Shown: positions 32,480-45,027 of the stretch, one piece after another
Layout of the letters: every line of letters begins with the position of its first letter
Numbering within the stretch: the first letter of the stretch is position 1
Source of the DNA: Limonium bicolor
Lineage: Eukaryota; Streptophyta; Magnoliopsida; Caryophyllales; Plumbaginaceae
Assembly (NCBI GenBank): GCA_023374045.1
Contig: CM041776.1
Coordinates: 283,711,999-283,775,998 of the forward strand
Length of the DNA stretch: 64,000 nucleotides
Reading direction: 5' to 3'
Program-made: the position numbers and the translations under genes
Notes under the pieces: model-generated
The model's database searches: none
What the model saw: only the letters and a program-made list of their open reading frames with translations
Told to the model about the DNA's origin: nothing

Positions 32480-34498
32480 TTGTTTTGGTGTTATTCAGGT
32501 ACCTTCTGTTTTCCTTGTGTATGCCAAATACTCAAGCTAGAGGCTCTCCGATTGTTAGTCCAAGATCTGAGCTTGAGCATACCTTGAGGAGAGTTTAAAG
32601 GAACTTGGATTCCGTGACCATGGATGAACAATAGCCATTAATAGAGGATAATGGGCACCCACAACAACGAGTTCTCAAGGACTACAACCAGTCGGACACG
32701 GAAGGGAGACCTTCAGCGATAGTCCTTCAGGATTTGACACCCAAAGAGGCCGGGCAATGGGTTTCAAAACACATTTCATCATAGCTTTCGGGACTTAGGA
32801 AAATTCTGCGAGGCAAATCCCGATGAAGCGCCCAATCACCTAAGTCTTTTCTTCAATTTTTGTAACTCCTTCAGAAAGGCTGGTAGGGTCACTGAGAGAA
32901 TACACTTGCATCTCTTCCCTCATACATTGCCAGATGCTACATCGAGGTGGTATAGGAGTCTACCTTCAGGGTCAATCAAAACTTGGGCACAAATGGCTCA
33001 GAAATTCCTTGCTCAGTACTACCCCACAAGTAGAATGAGGCAATTGATTGGAGAAACTCATTTTTCCAAGAGCCGAGGGAGACATTATACGATGCTTGGG
33101 ATCGGTTCAAGGACATGTTGATGAATTGCTCCCACCACGGTTTGGATGACCAATCCCTATGCTTATCCTTCTTTAACGGTCTCGATGATAGGAATAGACT
33201 CCTTGTGAACTCCTCAGCTCGAGGAAGCTTCATGACTAAATCACCTCAAGAAGGGATGGAACTTCTTGAGGTGATGACTAGCAACACAAGGCAATCGTCT
33301 AAGCCAAAGGGGAGGACTCCAAAAGCAGCGGGTCTTCTTCATGTCGAGCTAACCGACCACCTTTCAACTCAACTATCTTCTCTCACAAAGATGGTGGAGA
33401 AGCTTGCTATTGCCCAAAAATAAACAACTAAATCTATAGCTTCTTCATCCTCTGCTTCTGCTTCAGCTTCAGAGGGGTGTGTAATTTGTGCGGGTCGTCA
33501 CGAGACCCACTTTTGCGAAGGCAAAGCTTACACCGATCAACATGAGAACGTGAACTTTGTAAGCAACCGCCCGGTTACAACTACAATCAACAAAATGCCC
33601 CTTGGAGAAATCATCCAAATTTCTTATGGAGGAGTAATGACCAAACCCAATGGGGACTAAGCAATACTTCCAACAACCCTACGGGATAACGGTCACAAGG
33701 ATCTTCTCAAGCCTCTAACCCACAACTGGGTTATAGATCTCAAGGAGCATCTCCGGGATTTCAACAGCAACAACAACCTCCTTCCTCCTCTACGGATGCC
33801 AATGCAAGGTAAGGAAGAAGATTTGGATGCTTTCAAAACAAATCAAGAGGCCACCAACAAGAGGGTCGAGACATAACTTGAGAGAATCTCTCAACAACTT
33901 GCTCAAAGGCTGACGGGTGTCTTTCCTAGTCAAACGAAGCCTAATCCAAGAGAGAAAGCAAAGGCGGTGACACTTAGAAGTGGGAGGTTACTTGACCCAC
34001 TATGTCCACAAGATGGCAATGAAAACCAAGAAGATCGAGTGCAAGAGGAAGAGCAAGAGATCATTGAGGAACCCCCATCTCCACCGAAGGAAATTTCCAA
34101 GGAGAAGGAGTCTCATGAGTGATCTACTCCCTCCACTCTCACCAAACATCTTCCTCCTCTTCCTTTTCCCAATAGATTCAAAAGAAAATTTTAGATGAGC
34201 AATTTGGGAAGTTTCTAAGCATTTTTAAGAAATTGACAATTAACATTCCTTTTTCTGATTCTTTGAAACAGATGTTGATTTATGCTAAATTTACGAAAGA
34301 CATCATCGCTAACAAGAGATCGCTGGAAGAAGCTGAAATTGTGCATCTCACTGAAGAAGTTTCAGCAGTCCTCCAAAGAAGCCTCCCTTCAAAGTTTGAA
34401 GATCCTGATTTGCCGATCGTTCATTGTTTTATTGGTGACATTGATTGTGGTAGTGGATTTTGTGATTTAGGTGCTAGTATTAATCTCATGCCACTTTC
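32480..34498 (+). pseudogene. Athila-like gag and protease remnant, cut off at protease
   Basis: Broken frames read as the capsid-like gag domain: LHLFPHTLPDATSRWYRSLP and FLAQYYPTSRMRQL (32906-33060), then after a frame change HHGLDDQSLCLSFFNGLDDR and GMELLEVMTSN (33115-33290). A short Cys/His stretch, CVICAGRHETHFC (about 33478-33520), is a knuckle-like motif. Protease follows at 34233-34498 with LKQMLIYAKFTKDI, EEVSAVLQRSLP and CDLGASINLMPLS, where DLGAS replaces the usual D(S/T)GA. The text stops right after MPLS at 34498; RT, integrase and the 3' LTR are not seen downstream. Several stops are present before 32900 and in 33420-34230. Confidence 0.8.
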
Positions 34499-37325
34499 TG
34501 AAACACCATAGAAAACCCTAGCTACAAGATATACCTTTCTTGTTATTTTATGTGCGCTTGTGTTTGCTTGAAATTAACATAAGCTAGTACTTTGGAAACT
34601 AGTGTGGCCATGAGTGTTAGGAATATATAAATGAAGTTAAAAGACACTTAGACATTATAGCAACCATGTTACCTACAATCGAAGTCATTAAATTCCTAAC
34701 TTGTACAAATGTAAACTCTAAACATGTACAATGTACAAGAGGTGCTAGAATGTACATGAAGTAACTAGCTAATGTTATTCTCTCTTATTCCTAACATAAC
34801 CTAAGATATATAGCTAGAACATTAGCTAATGTAACATATTATTTTTGGACCATACATGGTCTAAAGGAAGTCAACAAAATCCATGTTGAATGCATTGTTA
34901 CAATGACATGTTAAACTTATATTATCGGTTGTAAATGTATATAGTTAACTAGTTTATTCTCTAGTCATCACTACCTATTTTATACCTTAATATGGACAGC
35001 CAAACTAGGCTTTTCTTCACCCTTAAGTAACCTTTATTTCCCAGCCTAAAACAGGCCAAACATGCCCTTGTCAAACCCCCATCATTTACTATGTTTCAGC
35101 CATACGGATTACATATGTTAATAATTAGTTAGTTTGTCTTCATGTAATTATTATCATTATATGCATATCCCTTCCAGCTGAATGTAGCCGACCTCCATGC
35201 TGCTACCACTCATTTATAAACAATTAAGCAACAAATTAAAATCAGCAGCAAGTAGGCGCTGTACAAACCGCAAGAGAGGTGTTGTACAGACCGATTTATA
35301 TATGTTACCAAATTAACAACTTTGTCTTATATACTCATTACAAGTTAATTAGCTATTTTTCTTATACAATCATTACTATAAATATACCAACATTATCAGC
35401 CATATTTAGCTGACTTACCTTGCTGATGTTACTTACTCATATGCAAATAAATCAACAGATTAAATCAGCTCACCTATGTTGACATTACCGATTTTATATT
35501 GTTACAATTAATACCATTGTCATCTTGTGATCGTTTCAAAACTAAAGCCAATATTATCTAGTCAAGAGCAATCGATGGCTTTGCTTGGTCACCAGGTTAA
35601 GTGGCTATAATTAGTGCAGCCAACAAAGGTAACCAATGAGGAGTAAACACCAACCTATGCTAGGTGTCATTACATTGGATAATGCCTTAGCTGAATGGAA
35701 ATGAAACTCCTTGCCTATTCAAGTTGTTGCCGGCCAGGTTATGCTCTCCACACCCAACTCTTCTCTTCCGCCTTTTCTCTCATGTAAGTTCAGGTAGTAG
35801 AAGGAATTAAAATCTAGAAGAAAATTAACACACAACAAAGAATATGAGTGCATAACCAAGAGCAAGGGTGTTGTTTGTTTGTTCCTGTGTGCGCAAGTTC
35901 AAGGGGGAATCAAGTGTAGGTGCTGGAAGAATTTAGGAGAAGGAAGGAAGATCATAAAACTGTAGAAATCTTAGAGAAACTATCAAGAAAATGGCAAGAA
36001 GGAGTCAGGTAACTTCCATATACAACAAGAGTAAAAAACATATTTTTCTGGTGATTGTTTTTGGTTTCAATGGATGTTAATCCCTTGCTATTTTCTTTGG
36101 TTGTTGAGATGAGTTATGCTAATTTTTGGAGGCTAAACCCTCATATATAACTTGTGTAATTCTTGGATAAGAGCAAGAGGTAATTTAGGTAAGCAAGAAC
36201 AAATTAAATGCAACAAAAATATGCTTTAAGATGTTATTGTTACAACCGGTTACCTATGGTTGTGTACTGATTGTTCTCTTATGTTTTCTAGCTTGATTTG
36301 ATAGGAGAAAGATGCTATTTAGTTGAATAAACAACCAGGTCGAAGTGGATGGTAAGTTTGATAGAATTCCTAGACCAAAATAGCAAGATGACCTAGATGT
36401 ACATTAAAATGTTATAATTGTTGTCATAGGTGTAACCGATCTGAGAAACACCTATGGAGGTTGGTATACTTGTTTTTAAGATATCATTAAAGATTAAATG
36501 AACTAAATAAGGCTGTATGATCACTTAGTTTAGGTAAACTTGATGAAATAACCTAAATACATAAATTGTACAAAGGAAAGACAATGAAAGAACATGGTTG
36601 CTGTTTAAATTGCTCTTGAATGTGTTTGTGCCGGCTTGTCCAGCAACTTGGTTGTAGGTTTTTCTTGATTAATTATGGTGTATTAACTTGTATTTGGTGA
36701 ATATAAAGGTAAGAAAATATGGCTAATTCCCGAGGTAAGTTGCCTAGAAATTCGGTTGTAAATTATGATTGCTCATTGTTGTTGTTTTGAGTAACCGAAT
36801 GTGGAAGTAAGTAAGTGAACTGATTCTCTTGTGTTTTTGAGATCATTGAGGCTTTTACTAACTATATGAAGCTGGATGACCACTTGGTTCAAGTAAACAT
36901 GGTGAAATTGTTTGGATGTACATAAGTGTACAATGAGTTTACAATGGAAAATTATAAATGTTGTTATTGTGTTACTTCTGTCCTGCGTATGTTATGGATT
37001 AATATACTGACCTTGTGTGATGTTATAAATTTTTTTTATGCCATGGTGGTAAGGAATGAGGCAAGGAAGTGCCTAATCCAATTGGCAAAAGTTATTCATG
37101 ATTGTTACTCCTTGTTGTTAAATTATAAATATTGCATATCTTTATGATAGATTTGTCCAGCAAATCATTTAGTTGTTTTCCTGATTGTGTGTGATGTTGT
37201 GAAGTGTGTTTCATGAACATGGAAGTGTGGAACGAGGCAAGGAAGTGTATAAGCCAAGGTTGACAAGGTTATCTATGGATTGTTACTCCTACAAATGTAT
37301 TGAAGTTGATTGTTGCCCCTACCAA
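34499..37325 (+). other. Unassigned insertion, possibly a partial chromovirus-type LTR
   Basis: The Athila protease text is cut by TGAAACACCATAG, which resembles the TGAAATACCCC start of the chromovirus LTRs, so this may be the left part of another long LTR. A pyrimidine-rich stretch (about 35750-35790) followed by exon-like sequence with GGTAA-type junctions recalls LTRs A and B. No protein, hairpin array or clear far end is visible. LTR B interrupts it at 37326. Confidence 0.3.
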
Positions 37326-39824
37326 TGAAATACCCCAAACCTAAGTATGCTAAGTAAACATAAATTTATGATATAATAAGGCTAAAACATGCCTTAGAAA
37401 CATTGGTAGACAATTTAAACCATGGAAAACACAAGAAACGCCATAAGGGCAATTTAAGCAAAAATGTGCTCTAAGCTTGGAGTGACTTTTATTAGCACCT
37501 AAATATCATTATAAGACCTTATTAACATGCTAATGGACATGTTAAATCAATTACCAAAGAAAACCAAGCTTAAAAACAAGCTTAAACACAAAATGTGCTT
37601 TAAGACTCCTTAAAGCACCTTTTTTTAGAAATTGTCTTAGAAATGGGTTTTGAGTGGCTAAGTGCCCATGATTGCACCTTAATCAACATGTGTACTAATT
37701 AGTATCACATTAGGAATCCTAAATCAATGAGAAACCAAAAATTTCACAAATTTGTGAACTAATTTGTGAAGAGTGCCAAATAGTGCCTAGTTTAAGCTTT
37801 AGTCAACATAAGTCAATAAGGTGGTCAACCAAGACCATAAATAACTCATTATTGCTCCAAATCAAAAAGTAAGAATATATTTCTCTTAGTTAGATCAAGG
37901 CCTTCATTTCTATCTTTTCAAATCCTTCAAAGCTCAAGTTTGGTGCCATGAGAAAACTCCATTGATGGAGAAAAATCAAGTTTGAAGAGCTCTTTTGGTT
38001 CTCCATTCATCCAAGGTAATGAAAGTGAAAGAAAAATCAACTTTACTTCATTTTTTCTACATGTCCAAAAATTTCTTCTCATGGGGGATTTGTTTTGCAC
38101 CTTGAACTAGTTTGTTTTGATCACCAAGGACTAGTGGCGGTCCTCTTTGATTCATACCCAAGTCTATCTTGACACTTCAAAGGTAATCATCCACTTTTAA
38201 GCTTTAAAACACATATTTTAACCTAAGAATGAATTCTATGAGTTTAGGCATATTGCTTAGTGCTCATTAGATTATTTGAATGTGGATTAGAACATTGGAA
38301 AGAGGAATTAAAGTTCATTGCCGAAAGGCAAGCAAGAAAATCCAAGGAGAGAAGTGTGAGAAGCTTGAGAAAAATAAGGTAAATGTTTTACCTAATGGTG
38401 GTTTAAGGTTTTAAGGGATGAGGTTTAAATAAGTACTAATGTAGCTTAAAGCTTACATTATATAATGGGTTATATAACCAAGGAAAAAGAATTTGAACAA
38501 GCTTGTGAACTTGTGATTAAAGAGCCAATGGAAATGAGTTAGTAAGATAAGTATAAGGTGAATGATGAGAACACTTATATTGCTATAGGAGCATTGTTGT
38601 GTGTATTTGCAGGTTGAAAGCTATTATTGTGGAAATTCAGTGTTTAAGTTTAAGTCATCTAAGGGCCTAGGAGCCATGTCATTTAAGAGCTTTAGTGCTA
38701 TGCAATTTAAGATTATTGCACTATATTGAGTTTGTTATGAATGAATTGATTTGGGTGAGAAAATGTGATGAGAAAGGATTTGATGTGTGTGAGATGATTG
38801 AATGAGAAAACAATGCATTTGGGCATGATAATATACTAGAGGAGCTATGGCGAAATTTGAGTAAAACAAAGTGTTTAGTGGTGGTTGTGAATTGATATGA
38901 CCTAGGGTTTACTAGGAGTCATTAAAAAGGGATTTGAGTGGAAATGAGTTAACTAAGGAGTTCTTGAGGATTAGAAAGACCTAGAGTTGTCTAGGAGGAA
39001 TTAGAAGATAGGTGGGTGTATTAAGCACACCAAAGCCATGGTATGAGGAATGGTAAGACTTGTGCAAAATCTGGAGGAAATGGTGTATAATGTTTTAAGG
39101 AGGTTTAGGTATGAACTAGAGAATATAACAATGAGAATTTTGGGTAGCTTGTGTAAGTGGTGAAGATGCTAGTGGTGGATTGATAAGGTTATAGCTTGGA
39201 TGGTAATGAGTGGACTTGGGTGATGGAAGTGAAAGTTGTATGAGAATGTTGTAAATTGTCAAGGAAAATGACTAGGAATGTATAAGGGTGTTTAACCTTG
39301 AGCATGGTGAGTAAATTGAGTAAAGGATATAAAAGTGTCTAAGCAGGGTGTAGGATGGTCAAGGTAAATGAAGAACAATGTTAAGGTGCTAAGAGGATGG
39401 AAAGAAAGGTATAGGTATGTTTAAGAGTTTAGAAGTGATGAGTAACAAATGGAAAGGGGAGAAATTTGTGCATGAAGATGCAAGATAACCTTGGAAAGTT
39501 TAGTAAAGGAGAAATGGGTGAATGATGATGTTTGAGGAGTGGTTACATTGGTTGAAAGGAAACACTTTGGTTAGTTGAAGTTTAAGACAAAATTTACATG
39601 TTGGAAGTGTAAGGAATTAAATTATAAGTGTTAAGAGTTTAGTAAGAACTTGAATAATAATCAAGGAATTTGGAGGTGAGTTGATCCGTGAGTTAGGAGG
39701 GTTTTAAGTGCTAAAATGGTGTTAGAACATGTGTTAATACATGGGGAAAGATTAGAAGAAGATTGGACAAAAGAACAAGTGTGGAAAGAGGTTCAAAACT
39801 GTAAAATTTGACAGCTTAAAGTGT

Positions 39825-39992
39825 GGTCCGGGACTTGGTCCTTGGATAAAGTCCCGGACCAGCACTAAAAACATGCCGAGAGTACACCCCAGAACTGGTT
39901 CGGGACCTTGGGTAAGTACCAAGTCCCGGACCATAGCTAAAATGTTGCCGAGAGTCAAAACACACATTGGTCCGGGACCTTAGGTCCGGACC
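39825..39992 (+). repeat. Tandem hairpin array, exact 72-bp period (LTR B)
   Basis: Units start at 39825, 39897 and 39969, exactly 72 bp apart. The first two are 36-bp inverted repeats with arms GGTCCGGGAC (GGTTCGGGAC in the second) and GTCCCGGACC. The third keeps only 24 bp (GGTCCGGGACC, then GGTCCGGACC). Spacers share TGCCGAGAGT, the approximate complement of the TTCTCGAC motif in the Athila spacers, so the array may lie in the opposite orientation here. Confidence 0.9.
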
Positions 39993-41473
39993 ATGTCCCA
40001 AACCAGGCTAATTTGCAAAGAAAATGTGATTTTTAAGAGGTAAATGTAGGGGGCTTGTTGGGTAATGCTATTATAAGGTTGTTAAGAGTTGTTTGGTGGA
40101 ATTTTAAGGCCATTGGAGGTGTGAACAAGTATGAGGTAAAATGAGAAGTAAATAACATAAGTGGTTAAGTTTAAACTACAATGACTTAGTGGTGTTTAGT
40201 TGGAAATCATTAGTGATTAAGTAAGCTAGGTTAACTAAAAGTAATTAACCACCCAATTCGATCAATGTTTTAGGGTTTGAGAATTTGGACTCCGGAGGAG
40301 AGTAAGCAACCGAACAACCGACGGTGTACGGTATGGTTTTCTTGTGACTTGCTTGCTAACGAGGTGTCCCTCGGCTTGTGTGCTATTTGTTTATGTGTGC
40401 CCACTAAACAAGATAAAGCATGCAACCGGAATATTATGTTTGTTGTGTGAATGTGAATGCACTAACACAACTTACCTTGAGAACTTACTAACAATGCTTA
40501 GTAAAGAATTGTGTGAGAATAAGGAACACACCCAAATATTGTTTTCTTAGTAACCGAAAGAGGTTAACTAACAAACATTGACTTGAGAATTTCTACTAAC
40601 TGGAACTTGGGGGGAGTGAGGAATCCGGGACTGACTCCGGTCATGCATGTTAAGGAAAGGGGGTCGGTATCTGAATCGGATCCGACTTCCACTTAAGGAC
40701 TTGTCTTCGGACTTGTTGCCTAGGGTCGAATGCCAGCTCAGCTACATTGGATTTCCAGTCCAAGGTAGGAGGCATTAAGATGGTGCGGTAGGATCACCTA
40801 AATCCTAAATTTTAAGATAAGTTGTTTATTCAACCAATGGAGTTAATAGCTCATTGGCTAGGGTTACTTTTGACCCGACGAAAAAACATTGAGATAAGAT
40901 ACAACCATTTATATTTAAAGAATGTTTTGTATTCTAAGATTGAGATAAGGATTAAGATTGAGGTAAGATAAGGTTGGACTGAGATTAAGAGGAAACATAA
41001 CTTAAGGAGTTAAATGATTAACTCACTAACTAAGGGAACGCTTTTAAGTCGTTCATTGAGTTTGAACTTTGATTGTTCATATGTGGCTTGTTGTTTATTG
41101 CACTTTCTATTATGTTGTGCATCTAATCAACCTCCATGCTATAGACAATTAGTCGTCGTAGCCACGTTAGCTTGGGGGCCATGAGAGGATCGCACCAGCA
41201 GAGGTGCTGACCCCCTCGGGGCTACTGTTTATTTTGCAGGTGAATGTCCGAAGGCGACCGTCCTGAGAGTAAGATGGGGTAGACGCATTACGGGTTTAAG
41301 TGTGACCTACGAGTTGTGCATGTACTCTCGTATAGTAATTTGAGTTAGTAAGTTGTATAAGATGTAAGGAGATTGTAAGATTGTTATGTAATTGGTTAAG
41401 GCTTGTAAGTACTAATGTTCAGTATATTCAGGTCCATCAGACCGTAGCTAGATTTATGAGATAAGTATGCCTA

Positions 41474-41495
41474 GTTGGTCACGTGGGTGACTAAC
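41474..41495 (+). other. Conserved stem-loop in LTR B
   Basis: The arms GTTGGTCAC and GTGACTAAC pair over 9 positions (one wobble) around a GTGG loop; GGCGGTAACACC follows and CCGCTG lies about 30 bases on. Confidence 0.65.
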
Positions 41496-41672
41496 GGCGG
41501 TAACACCAAATGTTGTAAGAAATCCGCTGCAAAGTTAATATAAGTGAATGGAGGTTTATGAGATAAGTGTGGCTTTATAAGTGAATGGAGGTTTATGAGA
41601 TAAGATGACAGGAATTACCGAACTTAGGAGAATATTAAGGTTGAATTTGAGTTATGGGTTAAGGGTTGAGTG

Positions 41673-43286
41673 ATAGAGCGTGAGGTGCGTTAGTTAGGAC
41701 TTCCCGGTGTTTACCGGATATCCATAGTATCTAAGCCCGCCCTCCACATCCCTAACTTTGAATACGGGGAACGAACGCCAGAGAGAAGAAAGCCTTCTCT
41801 TACTCGGGGAAACCCGATCTGGCAGTTAGTTAATATTAAGCAATACGAGAAACACGTCGTTATACGACAGTTTACAAAAACTTGGAGGTTTTAATTGGAG
41901 TGCAACAGTGAAACAGGCGCTGCCAACGGAATTCTACCAATAAGAGAACGGAAATTACCAGCAACATGGATCGACATGCTACGCAATCGAAATAACCCGC
42001 TATACCAATGATAAGAAAAGCACTACGGGTGCAATGGATAGGAAAAAATAAGCGACATGAGTACCAGACAGTGGTCCGAATGAGCATAACAGTGGAATAA
42101 TACAAAGCATGAGAGTTAAGATTACTGGAAAGTCCAGTTAGGAATGGGAACTCCAAGCCCCATACAATGAGAAAGGTTACAAACCTGGCTGATATAGCGC
42201 AGACGACAGTAAAAACTCATACAAACTGTATACCGGAATAGGACTACGATGTAGTGCCTAAAGGAGAACCATTACTTAGTAACCACGACAAAATGTGTGG
42301 AAACGGGAACGAGGATTAAGACATAAGAAAATAACAAGGGGTTCCCTTGGAAAGAGGAACACCCTGATAAGTGACAGTACTGTCAAAACAACCAGGAAAC
42401 TGCCGGATGGCTAGATATCCAAAATAAGAGAACATCGAAGGAGTCCCGAGGACTACCAATTACATAAAAACTAGGAGGAAGTACCATTACTGACGCACAC
42501 AGTACCAGTAGCCCATCTTGCATGGCGCACTTGCCGTAGAAAGTGCTACCATGGTTAAGTTATACGGAAAGCCATCATGGCGAGATAGTAGAGCACTGTA
42601 GTCGTAATACATATTAATACCGGATTGTAAATCCATAAGATCGAGAGGATAAGACCTTGGAAAGGCCTGACGGCCTGACCATGATAAGATGAGTTGACAC
42701 ACCAGTCATCAGGGAGCTGAACTTGGACGGGATACTAAATGATATAAAATTTTAGCAACAGTACAACCTACTCCAATAACAACAACGAACAGTGCGGGTA
42801 AGAACATCAATCCCGAACCTTGAAGGGAAAAACCTAAGAGATCGCTCAGTGACCCGAGCAAAACACTATGTAAGCAATAACATACAAGGAATGTATTATA
42901 AGATACCATTGAGACTGTTGACACAGCGTCTTCCAACAAGAACGGGATAAGACTCCCAGAATGATCACTAAGAATACCAGTATAAACATTCTTCATTGAA
43001 GATGTTGGTAAACCCTAGAAATAGGGACAGAGGAAGTGAACTTAAGTTATAACCTACTAAGGATTAAAGACATACAATCCCGACAGAGGAAAGCTCAGAG
43101 GACTACCCCCACAGAGCGGGCGTAGTCGAGCCGAACAACTGATTAACGGCCGTTAGTATTGTTTGCCTAACTCATTAACACCCAGGTATGATTAATCATC
43201 AACGGGTGGCGTAGTCAACGAGAGTTGAACAAAGCGTTGAGATGGAATTACATGATAACCTAGATAAATATCCAACTTAGACACCG
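41673..43286. other. Unassigned stretch
   Basis: No gene or repeat recognised. Base composition is more even than the LTRs on its left. The minus-strand frame at 42709-42996 (95 codons, hydrophobic) matches nothing I know. It may be badly decayed internal sequence of the element that owns LTR B, but no primer-binding site or pol motif is legible. Confidence 0.35.
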
Positions 43287-43290
43287 AAAG

Positions 43291-43740
43291 GCTACGCGGG
43301 TTCAATTTTCGTCGTTCGCCCGATATATCCCCATGCTATTAAAAAAATATTTTTTTACGTTCTTTTCATTCTAAGAGGTGGAATAGAATAACCGGTTGAA
43401 GGGTAATGATCATACGTCTGTAATGCATTGTATGTCCTATAATGGTCCCATTCTTCTACCCTTTCCTGGGAGTCAATGACTATTCATAGCTATTACCTTG
43501 ACAGACACCCTATTTTCTTCCCTATGAGTTTGAGTCTCAATAAGACTGCTAGTTTTTACTGTTCATATATTATGAAATGAATATACCAATTCGTTATGTA
43601 TGGAGGATGAGATTCCATTGATACAGAGCCAATTCCAATAGACTTATACTTATTAGAGGGTCTCATTGGCGTGCATCCAGTAGGAATTGAACCTAAGAAT
43701 TCCCCAATTATGAGTTGGGCGCTTTAACCATTCAGCGCCT
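43291..43740 (-). pseudogene. Nuclear plastid DNA: 3' tip of trnH, rpl23 C-terminal part, trnI-CAU
   Basis: On the plus strand, 43291-43320 matches the 3' end of plastid trnH-GUG (GGGTTCAATTTTCGTCGTTC). On the minus strand, 43355-43510 reads as the end of ribosomal protein L23: KVIAMNSH, then GHTMHYRRMIITLQP, then after a one-base loss YSIPPLRMKRT and a stop. At 43672-43740 (minus) lies trnI-CAU: the anticodon arm CAACTCATAATTG and T-arm GGTTCAATTCC are clear, but the 5' acceptor strand is altered. The order trnI, rpl23, trnH is that of the junction of inverted repeat and large single-copy region, with rpl2 missing. It is not functional in the nucleus. Confidence 0.85.
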
Positions 43741-44527
43741 AATGCGAACTGATCCGTAATTGTTAAAAGGTGCAAGTATATGAAAACGACAGAATTGTCA
43801 CAGACACTGGTTAACGCCAGATCACCTGAACGAACTTCCATAGCGGGAAGCAAGATGCAGCAACTTACTATGAGACCCGGTCCTACATTTAATATGTAAC
43901 CTAATGGTGGATAGTGTTCAAAGAACCCGAAACGTATGGAGATAGCCTATGGATGAGTAAGAGTACAATAGTGAACCGAGAACCGGCTCTCACTCAATGA
44001 AATTAAGCACTAAGAGCCTACGAGCCAAGGATGTTAGCCACATCAGAGCCCGAGGCGCAGTAAGTTGTAAGAGAGCTTATTTAAGCCATGAACGAACTAC
44101 AATTCGTAAATATGAACGGTTACAGAACCTATAACTTAAATTGTGGAAACATTGCCAGGAAAGGGTACCAATGAGAATAATGAGATAGTACATTGTCAGG
44201 GGCGGAGAACGAACCATTCCTTTTAGGGTGGGGATACCTCTCCTTGTTATGGGGCCATGAGTGGAAATAAACTGCTCAAAAAGGGCTTTCACTTATTAGA
44301 GATAGAATAATTTTTGTTAGAAAATGGAAACTATAAATCTTGAGATTTCCTTGGAATGTACCAGAAGCACTTGAGTGATAAGGAAGGCTGCATAGACAAA
44401 CCTCACATCCAACACCCAGGATTAAGAATCAGTAATTGTCAGAAATAAACACGGTGACCACACAATAAGGCACATCAATTGACCAACGCTCAGAAGAGCA
44501 CATGACTCAATGGATAACTATTTCAGT
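43741..44527. other. Unassigned stretch before the gap
   Basis: No gene recognised. The first part could be further diverged plastid spacer, but I cannot confirm it. Confidence 0.35.
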
Positions 44528-45027
44528 NNNNNNNNNNNNNNNNNNNNNNNNNNNNNNNNNNNNNNNNNNNNNNNNNNNNNNNNNNNNNNNNNNNNNNNNN
44601 NNNNNNNNNNNNNNNNNNNNNNNNNNNNNNNNNNNNNNNNNNNNNNNNNNNNNNNNNNNNNNNNNNNNNNNNNNNNNNNNNNNNNNNNNNNNNNNNNNNN
44701 NNNNNNNNNNNNNNNNNNNNNNNNNNNNNNNNNNNNNNNNNNNNNNNNNNNNNNNNNNNNNNNNNNNNNNNNNNNNNNNNNNNNNNNNNNNNNNNNNNNN
44801 NNNNNNNNNNNNNNNNNNNNNNNNNNNNNNNNNNNNNNNNNNNNNNNNNNNNNNNNNNNNNNNNNNNNNNNNNNNNNNNNNNNNNNNNNNNNNNNNNNNN
44901 NNNNNNNNNNNNNNNNNNNNNNNNNNNNNNNNNNNNNNNNNNNNNNNNNNNNNNNNNNNNNNNNNNNNNNNNNNNNNNNNNNNNNNNNNNNNNNNNNNNN
45001 NNNNNNNNNNNNNNNNNNNNNNNNNNN
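44528..45027. other. Assembly gap (500 N)
   Basis: Exactly 500 undetermined bases, a round number suggesting a placeholder rather than a measured length. Open frames across it are artefacts. Confidence 0.99.

Larger units (their letters stand above)
37326..41672 (+). repeat. Chromovirus-type LTR B (about 4.3 kb)
   Basis: It starts TGAAATACCCC, identical in its first 11 bases to LTR A. It has the same order of parts: leader-like stretch, C-poor G-rich stretch (about 38200-39800), hairpin array (39825-39992), GGTGTACGGTATGG box (40322-40335), ATCAGACCGTAGC box (41443-41455) and the conserved stem-loop (41474-41495). The right end lacks the GGGGTGTTACA ending and is placed only roughly, by comparison with A. 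A 29-bp tandem piece (TATAAGTGAATGGAGG and following) is duplicated at about 41540-41610. No polypurine tract precedes it, so it is a 5' LTR or a solo LTR. Confidence 0.7.

Noticed and set aside
42709..42996. 95-codon hydrophobic minus-strand frame
   Set aside because: It looks membrane-like by composition only; no family likeness, no neighbours of a gene, and it is surrounded by decayed sequence.
43671..43740. Functional nuclear tRNA gene
   Set aside because: It is a plastid trnI-CAU copy with a damaged acceptor stem, inside a plastid-derived fragment.
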